Of a stretch of 64,000 nucleotides of DNA, positions 1 to 10,902 are shown piece after piece (positions within the stretch are counted from its first letter, which is position 1; each line of letters opens with the position of its first letter). Location: assembly GCA_900491605.1 (NCBI GenBank), contig UESW01003827.1:1432967-1496966 (forward strand), read 5' to 3'. A model generated the notes under the pieces. The model was not told the origin of the DNA and did not search any database. It was given only the letters and a program-made list of their open reading frames with translations. The stretch comes from Calamus simplicifolius (taxonomy: Eukaryota; Streptophyta; Magnoliopsida; Arecales; Arecaceae). The position numbers and the translations under genes are program-made.

Positions 1-1440
1 TATCAGAGAAATCAGAATGAGTGGATGAGCCCTATTGAGCAAGGCAACCCATCCACCGATCCCTCGGACGGATATGTTGGAGGATCATAACCAGGTCAAA
101 AGACCTGTTGATCCTTACACCAGCCCGATGTTAGTCTGCTAGTCACCGCCAAAGTCAAAAGGCATTGTACTAGCAGACAACACACCATCCCCCCTCAAAA
201 GATTCCCCCGGAGGGGCTAAGCATCCAGCCAGAGGGAGAAGGAAAAGTCGCATGCTACGGGGGTACATGTGCACTTCCTATCCTGCGATCCCCAGCAAAC
301 CACAAAGGACACACAGAAGCATGTGTGCGCTCTCCATGTGATCTCTGCGGACCTCCGTGCGCTCTCCATATGATCTCCGAAGCTCCTCTCTTGAAGATGA
401 GCTGCTCTCCAGCGACTCCTTCATCACCCCAGCTGTCCGGAGGAAGGCGACTTGCGAAAGGAAAACTCAATCCCCCACTCTCAACCTCAGGGGCGCAGAC
501 ATCATGAACACTTTCATAACTCACAGAAAAGAGCGTCTTGGGAGACAACCTAGCACGGCCTCCTCCTCTCATTTTATAGGCAACAACGGGAGCAGCTATT
601 AAAGCAGAAAGCCCGAGATTCAAAATGACCTATCTACATGCCACGTGGCCTCCCAGGATGAAAAGAGCGCTCTTCGATGCGCGCCAAACGCGTCGCCTGA
701 GCCATGACGCATGCCAAAGATTTTCCCTGATTTTGAATCAAGAGCCTTTCGCCTGCTGGCCCTTGAGATACGGGTAGGCCTGGGAAATCGCCCGGTGAAA
801 ACGACACCCTCCAATGGCGAACAGGCGCTTGAGTCGTACGTTAAAAGGACCCGCATTGAAAAAGTCGACATGATGAATGACCCCGAAAACACAGAGGCAA
901 CCTTTTGCAAGGTACAAAGCCGTATTATCTGTTTCGGCAAGAGAAGGTCAATTCGCTTTGGAAAAGACAAGGCGCTGGCAGAATAATAAAAAGGCGCAGA
1001 AGTCAAGTACTCCTCGAAAAAAGGTACATTAATATCCTCTGCTTTGGCCCAACTGCCCATTGTGTCTCGGCATAAACCAAGATGGTACCCTATGCTTCGA
1101 CTCAAGGCCAAATTGCCTCCATACTTCGGAATAAACCGAAGGATCTCCTCTCGGTTCAATATATCCGAGCATTATTTCATGCTTCGATCCAGGTCGAGAT
1201 AGCTACTCTCGTCTCGACGATAGAGCACTCCTTATGCCTTGGCACGGCAGGCGATACCCAACGCTCCGGCTGGAACTCGAAGTTCCCCTTACCTCGGCTA
1301 AAACAGGTGCACCATACCTTAAGGCTTGCCTAGATCGCCAAGGATTCCCCCAAGGGGTAGTTCGCTCGCGAAACTTGCATAATAAGAACTGACATTTCGG
1401 AGATGGTGACAGAAAAATTGCAAAAATTCCTTTTCATTCA
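1..1440. other. Element spacer without recognisable gene
   Basis: Short ORFs occur on both strands but none resembles a known protein. On the minus strand near 570-580 there is a TATAAAAT sequence followed by a short open frame (623 to 255), so an antisense transcript is possible but unproven. Around 1050-1200 the text carries the same tatgcttcg/ccgag phrases as the LTR and the 2130-2345 spacer, which suggests LTR-derived or satellite-like spacer. Confidence 0.35.
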
Positions 1441-1499
1441 TCACAAAAAGAGCAACAAAAGGAAAAGAAAAAAATACATTAGCCCTCACAGGGACTTAT

Positions 1500-1835
1500 C
1501 ACTTTCTCCGGGCGCCGCTGAGCTCTCCCCCCCGCCGCAAAGCTAGCTCGCCCACCTGTTGTTGAAGGGACGCCACTTGCCCCTCCAGCCGGCTGTTAAT
1601 TTTGGAGGAGCTCAATCTCTCTTGTCGAGACAGCCAAATGTTCCTCGAATATCTTTCGGATCTGTTCACGGTCCACCAACAGTGACGCTAAAAGCTCCCT
1701 GTCGACAGTTACTGTGGTGCGGCCCCAATGGGCCCCCCACGGCCGCCAAGCCCTGCTTGATGATCGCCCCTCACCTCCGGAGGCCATCTCAATATCTAAA
1801 AATCCTGGGAAATCAACTGAAGAGATGACTAACAA
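1500..1835 (-). pseudogene. Unassigned coding remnant inside the element
   Basis: A minus-strand frame from 1835 to 1596 has coding character (acidic and basic residues in a helical pattern, e.g. LLVDREQIRKIFEEHL). After a shift it could continue as a short Gln-rich helix (QVASLQQQVGEL) to about 1500. Downstream on the minus strand comes an A/T-rich stretch resembling a 3' UTR. It may be a second antisense gene of the element or a fragment of a gag-type coiled coil. I do not recognise the family. Confidence 0.25.
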
Positions 1836-2129
1836 TGGCGCCCCCTACCCGTATTTAAACTACCTCTGGCGAGCATCACGATCGTCTGAGCCATCAGCTC
1901 CACCGCCATTACCATAAAAGCTCGCCACGCGTCATCGCCTTGGTGGCCGCTCACAGGAAACTAAGAGTCGCCCCCCTTTACCAAGAAGGATTAATGAGTC
2001 GTGGCGAGGTATTCGACAAACACCTTTCTTCGGGACCAAACCCCCTCCATTCGAAGCTTATCACCTGGAGCTACATTCCCTACGTCCGAATCTGCGCGCC
2101 AGACTGGAAACCTCGGCCGAAAGCACGCT

Positions 2130-2345
2130 CACCCCTGCAGGCCGAGCTATCTAGTTTCGGCTATAATCGGGGTACTTCTGCAAATTTTTGGCCATCTCAA
2201 GTCGAGCTATCCTATGCTTCGAGCGGGACCGAAACCATATTCCTCGGCAGCGCCTAGCTATTCTATGCCTCGGCTGGAGCATGCCAAAATCTTTACTTCG
2301 GACAAACCGAGCTATCCCTATGCCGGTCTCAGCCAAGACGTTTGC
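2130..2345. repeat. Degenerate GCCGAGCTATCC / ATGCCTCGG repeat block
   Basis: The phrase ccgagctatc followed by a short spacer and a cctcgg or cttcgg phrase recurs near 2141, 2203, 2263 and 2316. The same phrase occurs about eight times in the 3' LTR (5990-6290). Spacing is irregular (about 40-60 bases), so it is an interspersed motif rather than a clean tandem array. It lies just downstream of the aORF stop codon. Confidence 0.5.
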
Positions 2346-2521
2346 TTATATCCAAACTAAATCGACCAAAGAGCGTGAATGAGTCCTAACTTGTTCACAA
2401 CCGAAAGAAAACTTGAGACATAAGGATCAACCAAAAAGGCAAGCAAGTAAAAGCAAAATGCCATTTCACTGCAAATTTCAGCCAAATTACAAGCCTGAAA
2501 AGGGAATAAGACAAGTGATTC

Positions 2522-5479
2522 CTAAGAGTCATGGGTTGGGTCAGTCCCAGCAGCCTCTTCAGTAACAGTCGGAGGAGTTTGACTTGCTTCGCCCACCTCA
2601 AGTATCTGCTTCCTCAGTGGCAGGCTACGAGGGTCCTTCGAGAGCCGCGACCTCGCCAGGACCCAGAATAGCATCAAGATCGACGTCTGAAATGTTCATA
2701 CTCAGCCTCTTCAGCGCCAGGGGTGCAAACCTCAAGAGTTTCGGCATCCAAAAAGGATAAATCCCACTCGGGATGCTCCCGAGAGATCTTTGCTCGGATC
2801 TCCTCTTCGCTGAACCGAAACGCATCGGCACAAGCTTCTCTGCGTTCTTCTAAAAACTGAGCAGAACCTTTATATTCCTCCACGGCAAGGCAATTCGGTC
2901 ATTGGCTTTAGCTAGCCGATCTTGAAGATCAAGGTTTGTTTGCCGACTTGTGGACAGCTCCGCCTCCAAGGTGTTAACTTGCTCCTGTGCCTTGAGCTCA
3001 ATTTCGCTCATCTACAAAACATCGGAACACTCAAACTCAAAGACGAAATAAAACGCTAATGGCAAACGAAAAAGAGAGACACCATACCTCTTCTTCTCGC
3101 CGAACCAGCTCGCTGCTCAGCTCTCGTACCCTCTCAAGGCCTTCAACTTAGCTGATTGATTTTGGCGAAGACCCTTTGAGGTCATCAATCCGGGACTGTT
3201 TGTCCCCAATTTCCCGCTGTGCGTGGTCGAGGTCGTCGGTAAGCCGAGCAACCTTTCCATTCAGCCATTTCAGCCGATTATCCATCTCGACGATCTCTTT
3301 ATTCAAACCAGTGAGCTGGTCTCGCTGCTGCTGGCATTTGCGCTCCTCCTCCTCAAGCCTCCTTTTTCAATTGTTCTTATCTTCAGCATGGCTGGCCTTC
3401 AGTTGGTCCCACCTCTTTTCAAAGTATTGCTGCATAGTCCTGACCTTGTCGTCATGCTCTGTTTTAAGCTGGGATAGCTCCATATAAGCTTTATCCCTTG
3501 CTCGCGGAAGCCATGGAGCTCTTTGACCTGAGTTTCGAGCCGAGAGGCTCTCTCAGTCGCCAAACGAAAAGACTCGATCACCCTATCGAGATTCTTCCTG
3601 TTGAGCGCCAAGGCATTGGAAAGCGAGTCGATAGGCTGCACCCTCACCCGAAGATCGGCCGCCTCCTTCCTGGCCTGAACACAAGCCCCAGCGGCCAAGC
3701 TTAGGCGCCAAATTAGCGCCCTTGTAACTAAAAATTCTGCAAAGAAATACAAGTGAGAGGCTATAGTCTGACCAACCATGGGTCACAAGCCGGAATAATG
3801 GCTTACCCGAGCAGCGTAATTTGAAGCTATCATCATGAGAGTGGCATCACAGATCTCCGGGAGAACGAAAGCATCCTTCGGCCCCGAGCCGGAAGGCCAC
3901 ATCGATGATGGCCTCAACCGCAGACTCGTCCGTGGAGGAACCCTCCCCTTTGTGCAAAATGGACCTCATCAAGGTGGTGAGCATGTCATCCCATTCCGAG
4001 CTGTGGTTTGGAGAGCCCATCACCGAAGAGCTGGCCTGAGGAGCCTGACTTGAGAAATCGTCCGCCCGGCCTCCTCTATCAAAACTCTAATCTGCTCAGC
4101 CTCGAATACCTCGGACTCGGCTGGAAGAACCTCGGTCCGAGCATCCCCCTCACTCTGCGATTCTTCTTCCTCCTCTTCTATCCACACTCTGCCTCCGCTA
4201 ACTCCGCTCGAGCTCCGACCTCACCTGTGATGTCTTCAGGAGCCGCGGAAGGGAGATCCTCAACAGAAGGTATCACAGCTTCCACTGGCCTATCGGCGGG
4301 TGGTCCCGTTAGAACTTCGGCAACCGCCGCTGCCCCCATTGACCCCTCTGTTTGGACAAGGGCCTCCTCTGCGCGCGGTGAGCTTCTCACGGCTGATAAC
4401 TGAAGCGTCTCTTGCAGGGGAACCGCCAGGCCAACAGGCAACGTATCCTCTGCATCATCCGTTACGACCAGAATATTGATGGGAGAAACCCCAACAACTC
4501 CCTCCAAACTTCCCCAGCCGCTTCCTCTACCGTTCTGCCTCCCTCAGGTGGAGGGGACTCCTCAGCCCTGATCTGCGCCCCTACTTCCTCTCCTATCGGA
4601 ATAAGAGAAAGGCGGCTGGATCCGTCCTTCCTCGACCCCTTTGGGCGAGACCCGAAGGGTGAGACCTCTTTTCAGATTTGTGCCTCTCTCCAGAGCTGGA
4701 ACCCCTGTGGTGCTTGCCCAGTTCCTTCTTCATCTGGCCCACAAACTCTGATCTCTCAGCTGAAAACATATCAAACGGGTTAATTGGATAGGGACAATCG
4801 GACACGCTGGTCAACATGACCAAAGATGAAAAGTATACTCACCCTGTGGATCAATAGGACTAAGTTCGTGGCGAAGAGGGCATCCTCGATAACAGGGTAC
4901 TAGCCGACACCGCCTGGCCGCCACGGAGAGTCACCAAATCCCTCTTCTCCTGTTCGCTCAACTCCGGGTGCGCTCCTGGATCTTTCACATAGCCTGACCA
5001 TCCCCTTGGAAAATCCGAGCCAATGTTCCCATCGACAATAAAAATATGGATTTCCATTCCTTTATTGAGGATGGATTATCGGTGATCATCTTGAACGATC
5101 TCCGGGACCAATATACGACCACTCAGAACCCCTCCCGGAAACTAGATTGTGGCAAACGCGGAACATGGAAAGAGTCGCAGTCACTCCAGCGGCTACAAGC
5201 AAAATAAATCCGATAAGGTTGCGCCAGCTGTTGGGCGCCACCATTGTTGGACAAATGTTGTAGAACCTCATCACCTCTTGTACCAACGGGTGAAGAGGAA
5301 ATCGAAGGCCGGCCCTGAGACTTTCCTCATAGAAGAAAGCTCCCAGACTTAACTCGTTGAAACCCTATCGTCGGCTTTCAGCACGTATAGGACTACATCT
5401 CTGGGGATTCTGTAAAGCCGCGGATCCTCTCCAAGTCCTCCAGGGAGATCTCTGAGGCAATATCTCTTGGACCCCTCAT
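2522..5479 (-). pseudogene. Antisense ORF (aORF) of the Gypsy element, Transposase_28-like, spliced, damaged
   Basis: Seen on the minus strand: ATG at 5479, then a region that after frame changes reads YEESLRAGLRFPLHPL and, around 5220, MVAPNSWRNLIGFIL. This is the signature of the plant 'putative gypsy type transposon' domain (PF04195, Transposase_28). Further along come an acidic, Pro/Ala-rich middle (4507-4178) and a coiled-coil C-terminal half (about 3780-2625), with a stop at 2522-2524. Three stretches have good plant splice borders: 4842-4760 (GTGAGT...TTTTCAG), 3806-3737 (GTAAGC...TTTGCAG) and 3087-3012 (GTATGG...TTGTAG). Frameshifts and stops near 5400-5290 break it. Established: such antisense ORFs lie between pol and 3' LTR in Tat elements. 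Their function is unknown; the domain name does not prove transposase activity. The exact exon chain is uncertain. Confidence 0.6.
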
Positions 5480-5603
5480 GTTCCCCAGCCAAGGATCGAA
5501 ACACCAACAAATCTGTGGAAAGGGAAAAGGGGAAAAAAGAGTAGGGTCTCTATGGAAGGGATGAAAAGGTATTGCGGGAAAACACCGCCCGATCTTCTCT
5601 CTC

Positions 5604-5613
5604 CCTTTTTAAA
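5604..5613 (-). promoter_or_regulatory. TATA-like box of the aORF
   Basis: On the minus strand TTTAAAAAGG lies about 125 bases upstream of the aORF ATG at 5479 and is followed by a pyrimidine/purine-rich leader. The second element has a similarly placed box (41138-41146, about 145 bases before its aORF ATG). The promoter role is inferred. Confidence 0.4.
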
Positions 5614-5835
5614 TGGCGCTTCGAGAAGTTGCCTTAAACATTAAGGCTCCTGCAATGGGCATCACGAACGCGGAGACCTTGCCACGCAGCAAAACTCCCC
5701 CAATCACTGCTCACCAAATAATGATGGTGAACGGACGGGACCCGTCAATTTCGGAGCCATCGTTGCGCCTTTCAAATCCTTCTAGATAGGATTGCGCTAG
5801 ATTTTACTCCCTAAATCTGAAGTTACACTCCAGAC

Positions 5836-5850
5836 TAGGGAGTGGGGGCA
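5836..5850 (+). other. Polypurine tract before the 3' LTR
   Basis: The sequence agggagtgggggca directly precedes the LTR start tgtgatgagg. A PPT marks plus-strand priming in reverse transcription. Related tracts (ggagtgtgggggca; ggagcggaggggca) precede the LTRs of two other elements in this window, both read on the minus strand. Confidence 0.65.
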
Positions 5851-6979
5851 TGTGATGAGGGGTAAAAATATCATTGCATTAATGTTCGTGCAACCACAAC
5901 ATCGGGCTAAGGCTAGCCCATACGCCCCGTCAACGTAGCTGTCCCATTCGAAAGATAGCAATAAGTAGGCTACCCTTCGACCGGCACTCGTATAACAGTT
6001 GGCCGAGCTATTATTATGCCTCGGCTGATCAAGTTGTGAACATACCCCCAAGCCAAGCTATCCATTATGCCTCGGTCCCAGTCCGGGCGATCCCTGTGCC
6101 TCGCCAGCCGAGCTATCCTCACACCTCCCGGCTTCAGCCGAGTTATCCTTTTTTCCACCTCGGCGAACCATCTCTTGGTCTCAGCCGAGCTATAATATCT
6201 TTTGGCCTTAGCCGAGCTATCTTTGTCTTTCGGCATCGCTAGCCGAGCTAAAACGTCTCTTGGTCTTAACCGAGCTACCGCCGAACCATCCTATGCATCG
6301 GTAGCCTAGGTCTCATTATATCTCGGATAACCGAGCCATTCTGTACGACGGCCAAGTTATCCCATACCCCGATGCGATGGGTCTCACCATACTTCGGCGG
6401 ATTCCTCCATCTTCCATACTTCGGCCTGACCGAGGTATTAAACACCTCTGCGGAATACATCCAGACTAACAAGATTCCAAACGGAAATCATACCCGAGAG
6501 TGGCCTAGAGCCCTAGAGCCTATATAGTCGAATCTCAAGACATCAACCAGCTCTCCCAGCCGTCGATCCTCTAACCAACAAGATGCGAATCTTATGACAT
6601 CCTAACAAACTTGATCCGGATCTCAACGGCTTTCAGACCCACGACGTCTCCAGGCAACCAGGTGAACACCTATAAATATTACAACCTTAGATCCCCTCAG
6701 GTAACGCTATCTCCCGCACACTTGCTCCCCCCCTTTTTTTTGCCATTAACGCTCTGCTCAGAGCTCTCGAGAGGCTACCCTGGAGAGACTCTTCAGCGGG
6801 ATCCTTCTTCCCACATTTGTTGATCGCTGATCTCCACTGACTTGAGCGTCGGAGGGTCTTCCGCAGAGGGCCACTCCCAATGCCTCTCGCGTGAGGACTG
6901 TTTTGCAGGTCCGCCCAGAAGAGAGCCCAAACTGCAGCCCGATTGCGCCCGAGTCGGAGGATGGATTTCAGCAGCAACA
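5851..6979 (+). repeat. 3' LTR of the Tat-like element
   Basis: The block starts TGTGATGAGG (or TGATGAGG at 5853, by analogy with the other element) right after the PPT and ends ...CAGCAACA, giving the TG...CA termini expected of an LTR. It contains the recurring gccgagctat motif (5990-6290) and a TATAAATATT box near 6671. The second LTR is outside the window, so the borders rest on one copy only. Confidence 0.65.
6671..6680 (+). promoter_or_regulatory. Probable LTR promoter TATA box
   Basis: TATAAATATT lies in the 3' part of the LTR and is followed about 50 bases later by a pyrimidine-rich stretch. This is where the U3/R border of a plant LTR would be expected. The start site is not visible. 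Confidence 0.4.
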
Positions 6980-9548
6980 ATACATATATGAGGTCATTAT
7001 CCAGTAGTTAGCTTCATCTAGTGTTTTAAACAAACAATGTAATGCTTATTCTGAATATGCCTTTAATATAATTTAAATTCAGCATACCAAAGTGCCAGCT
7101 ACAAATTAGTAAAATTAATACCTTAATTTCACAAATCCCGACAAAGGTGTGGTGTTACTCGGTTATACATGTCAAAACAACAAATTCATTGAATAGTAAA
7201 GAAAGGAACATTATTATTTACCATAGAAAGAGAGGTATGCCTCTCCTTTCTTTAAGTGGTGAGATGTGTGCCCAAGACATAAGCCAATAGTAATTCCGGT
7301 ATAAGCAGATTTACAATCTGGAACACATTTTTTAGTGTACATGGTGTTGTTGGAAGGCAGTTCTATTTTTTGATATTTCTGGGAACTGATTGTAGGCATG
7401 TCCAGTCTAATTCTAATCTAGTGAGCAATAATCATAGAGGAGCACAAAAAAGGGACGACCAGTGTATGCGACATGGCTGTTTCTTTCCTGCCAATCCATA
7501 AGGCCACAACATCATAAAGAACAATCAATTTTTAGTCCGGCCCCATGATGAATGTTATACCCCATTCTCTACAAAAAGTGATGTCACCGAACAAGCATGT
7601 CAATTTGTTTATGTCCAGGGTGTGTGCCATAACTAGCTTCCTCCTTTAGTGGTTATGAACTATATACGCCTGCATTATTGCCATTAATGTATTCCTTGAC
7701 ATTTGAAATTGAACATGTGAAAAAAAAAATTACTTTCTTTTAACTACAAACCTTGATAAGATAGGAAGTGGTATTGCTTACACGACAACATCCATGTGGC
7801 GAGGAGCATAATGACCACCTCCTATTCCTAGAAGGACTCTATTTTTCTCATTGTTCCTGTGCCATAAGACAATAAAAATTTGACGCAGGCAGTACACAAA
7901 AGGTCATGCAAAATGAAAACTGTGAACAAGCTGGACTAAAACATCACTTTTGAATTACTTCTTATCATCTTCTAATTTGGAAGATACAATTAACATACAA
8001 GTAAAATGAAGCGTTACATTTGGAACCTGTATGTGAACCTCAAAACTTGTCTACAGCCGAGTAGCTTGGCTTATGAATCTTTGGTCCAAATTTTGCTTTA
8101 TTTATTTAAAAATTGTGATTTGAACCTCTTTGCAAGGAAGGATCTATTTTTGTACAATCAGTAAGTGGAAGACATATTATTTCTTCAAAGCCTCATATAG
8201 AACTTTCTAAAACTTTCTAAACAGTGCCCACCCTTTCCCTCTCCTACACCACCACCCCTTCCAAGGCCCAATCCTTCCCACATATTTCCTTTCAACGTTA
8301 AAGATCCTCGAGCTGGCCTTTGTTAAGGTCTAACATAAGATCTAACCAGAGTGTCTCAATCTAGCCTTCGTTAAGATCCTTGAGCTAGTCTTTGTTAAGA
8401 TTTAGTTTTTGTTACCAAAACTGTGATAGATACGAAAAAAAAACCAAAAAAAAAAAAAAAAGAACTTCTTTGAAAGCAAGCACAATTTAACGAATATATC
8501 AACCTGGATGGAAGTTTTCTAATGTAGCTAACCATACATGCACTTCTTGTAGGCAAACAAACGCCATTGTCGACCGAACGACGACTAACCTCTTGCACGC
8601 ATTTGATGACCAACGAAAAGGCCTTCCTCCCCTTCACGATACAGACCATGAAAACTCACCATAAGGTTGCCGGCCGCCAACGTTCGTTCTCAGACGACCT
8701 GAAACATTGTCAACCCAACAGCAAACGCAAAGGCGCTCCCGGCAACCCAACCAGAAGTTCCACTTGTCAACCCATTTCGAAAGAGCATAATCCAATTCAG
8801 ATTTTCTTTCTCAATACAAGCTAATATACATTGCTGAATTTACCTCCAAAAGTGCCACAATCATCACCAGCAACCTTTAGCAAAGGCACAGAAATAACCC
8901 TAAAACAAGAGTTCCATCCACCAGTCAGACATTAAGCTACAAATCTGAACGCAGGAAAAAAAAAAAATAAAATCCAGCATTCTTTTTCTTTTCCCAAAAA
9001 AAAAAAAAATCCAAGAAAAGTTACGACGTGGCATTGCTTAAGAAAATGCCTAACCCTCCAAAAGTCATACATCTAGCAATTGCCCCATAGCCCTGCAACA
9101 TCAAATGCAGCATCTGACAACCTAAGAATTTATCAACTGATAAACCAGTTATAATCATACATATAGCGAGGGAAAAGAGTAACAGAGATGTAAAGAAATT
9201 TCCAGCATTTCTATCCGATCAGAGTTGCATCAACCCCAGCCATGCTTCAAAACGTGATCCCCCCATCACCAATGTATGGGGCATCTTGTAGTTGCACTAC
9301 AACCCTGCAACATTAAATACAGCCTTGATAGACCATTCAAACTCAGAGCACATCATACAGAAACATGAAAAACATTCCCAGATCTGATTACATCAAAACA
9401 ACAGTTCAGGGTTTTAGCCAAAGTTCTTTCAGCAGGATCCATGATACTACTACAGTTCCACAATTTTTTTTCAGTACTTCACTGTCAAGTCCTCTTTTAC
9501 TCAACAAATGAGCATTGGAACGTGCTTCCAAGATAACTGCTTGCTAGC
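6980..9548. other. AT-rich intergenic or UTR/intron sequence
   Basis: No supported gene. It contains poly(A) runs near 7720, 8443, 8955 and 9000. There is also a loose duplication of a phrase (ccctgcaacatyaaat) at about 9091 and 9302, with similar flanks roughly 210 bases apart. A minus-strand open frame at 7399-7214 ends near a possible donor site but matches nothing I know. Confidence 0.4.
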
Positions 9549-9628
9549 TCAAAGTTTAAAAAAGACCAGCACATGCACAACAATGAGGGCCCCAAGAGTA
9601 GCCAGAAAGGCATTGACATCTCTTCTAG
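9549..9628 (-). CDS. Possible last exon encoding a C-terminal membrane tail
   Basis: On the minus strand a strong acceptor (TTTCTGCAG) is followed by an 80-base segment in which two bases complete a split codon. It then encodes RRDVNAFLATLGALIVVHVL plus five more residues, ending at a TGA (9549-9551). The charged start followed by about 17 hydrophobic residues and a short FFKL end looks like a tail-anchor or last transmembrane helix. No upstream exon could be joined with confidence, so the gene is not identified. It could be chance or a pseudo-exon. Confidence 0.3.
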
Positions 9629-10880
9629 CTGCAGAAATAACAAAATTGAATATTTCAAATCACATGGAAAACAAAAGCAATAGATATACTTTAACATTGT
9701 CCCTTTTTTTTTTTTAAGGACTGATTTTGTGATATTCTGATCAGAATTGGAAATAAATTTTGATATAGTAGAATCAAGGAAAACCAAGTTTGAATGTAAA
9801 AGCTATTGATCTGGAAAATCAGTCAGAAGGGAACATCAGCATAATTCTAAGAAGGTAGCTTTCAGGATACACAAGTAAAGACCTGCTTTGGGAGGTACAA
9901 AAATAACCAAGTTATTGTATAATATATATATGCTCAACACTTAGAAAATATAAAATAAATTAGTAAATAGAATGTCAACAAACAGATTTCCGCCAGAAAT
10001 GATTTCTATAGAATTTGCAACCAAATAGTTGATAAACTTTGTCAAGAACTTCTGTTTCTTATATTGGACAGTCCATAGGCCATGACAGTGGCATCTATGG
10101 GAATCTTCAAAACTTCAGCATGAAGTTCATCTTTCATTGTAAACTCTCTATAAATTATAACTATGGGAGCTCAACTGATGTCATCTATAGTCCCAAATTA
10201 TTTTTTCTTCTAAAGAGCATTTCAAAATTATTTTCAATTGCATCCACAACGATCACACTTGTCATACATAAACGTGAGATATAGAGAATAAATATTAATC
10301 GTGCAACATTTCTTCTACTATCTCAAAACAGTAACCACCCATTGCCTCAAAATCAGACCTTAAACTAGAGCCATATTTAGAAATACTTTGAAATATTTCA
10401 AATATTATACTGATACTTTTTAAGATTTAAAAACAAATTCCAAATGGTTTGCATCATCTGAAGGAAACTTTTCAACACTGAATGTTCTAACACTAGGACT
10501 AGATGTTGGGCAGATGGTCTATACTATGTACCAGGAATTACAAATTTAGGTTTAACAATATGCAGTATTGGTGACATTAGATGCAGTAGACGTAGTTTAA
10601 AGTTTAGCTCTTGTAATTGCCTGCAGCATGCTTGGAACATTGGCAGATTATAGGTATAGCATGGAAAATCATCCCATGAATTTTTTTTCTTTCATTTTCC
10701 CAATAAGTTGCTAAGACATCCAACCATCCAAGTGTTGTTACTCCTAGTTCAAGTTTAGTACCAATTTTGTAACTGGTACAGCAACTTCAACGTCACAGGG
10801 ACTGCTAAGTCTTCTCTCCAATTTCACACTCTGTGGAGGCAGGCACCCCAAGAAGGCAGTGTCCATAGGCAAGTTTTGCC

Positions 10881-10902
10881 TTATATATATATATATATAT
10901 AT
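10881..10902. repeat. (AT)n microsatellite
   Basis: A run of about eleven TA dinucleotides in AT-rich DNA. Confidence 0.85.

Larger units (their letters stand above)
1..6979 (+). mobile_element. 3' part of a Ty3/Gypsy LTR retrotransposon (Tat-like) with antisense ORF
   Basis: Seen: an LTR-like block (5851-6979) is preceded by a G-rich polypurine tract, and an intron-containing gene runs antisense upstream of it. No gag or pol is visible between 1 and 2521, so the left part of the element lies outside the window or is non-coding spacer. Established: Tat-lineage Gypsy elements (Grande, RIRE2, Retand types) carry an extra ORF in reverse orientation between pol and the 3' LTR. The plus orientation is inferred from the order aORF, PPT, LTR and from comparison with the second such element at 39862-59604. 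No target duplication can be tested because the 5' LTR is not in the window. Confidence 0.7.

Noticed and set aside
8395..8824. ORFs around 8395-8649 (minus) and 8567-8824 (plus)
   Set aside because: Low-complexity runs and overlapping frames, no family resemblance.
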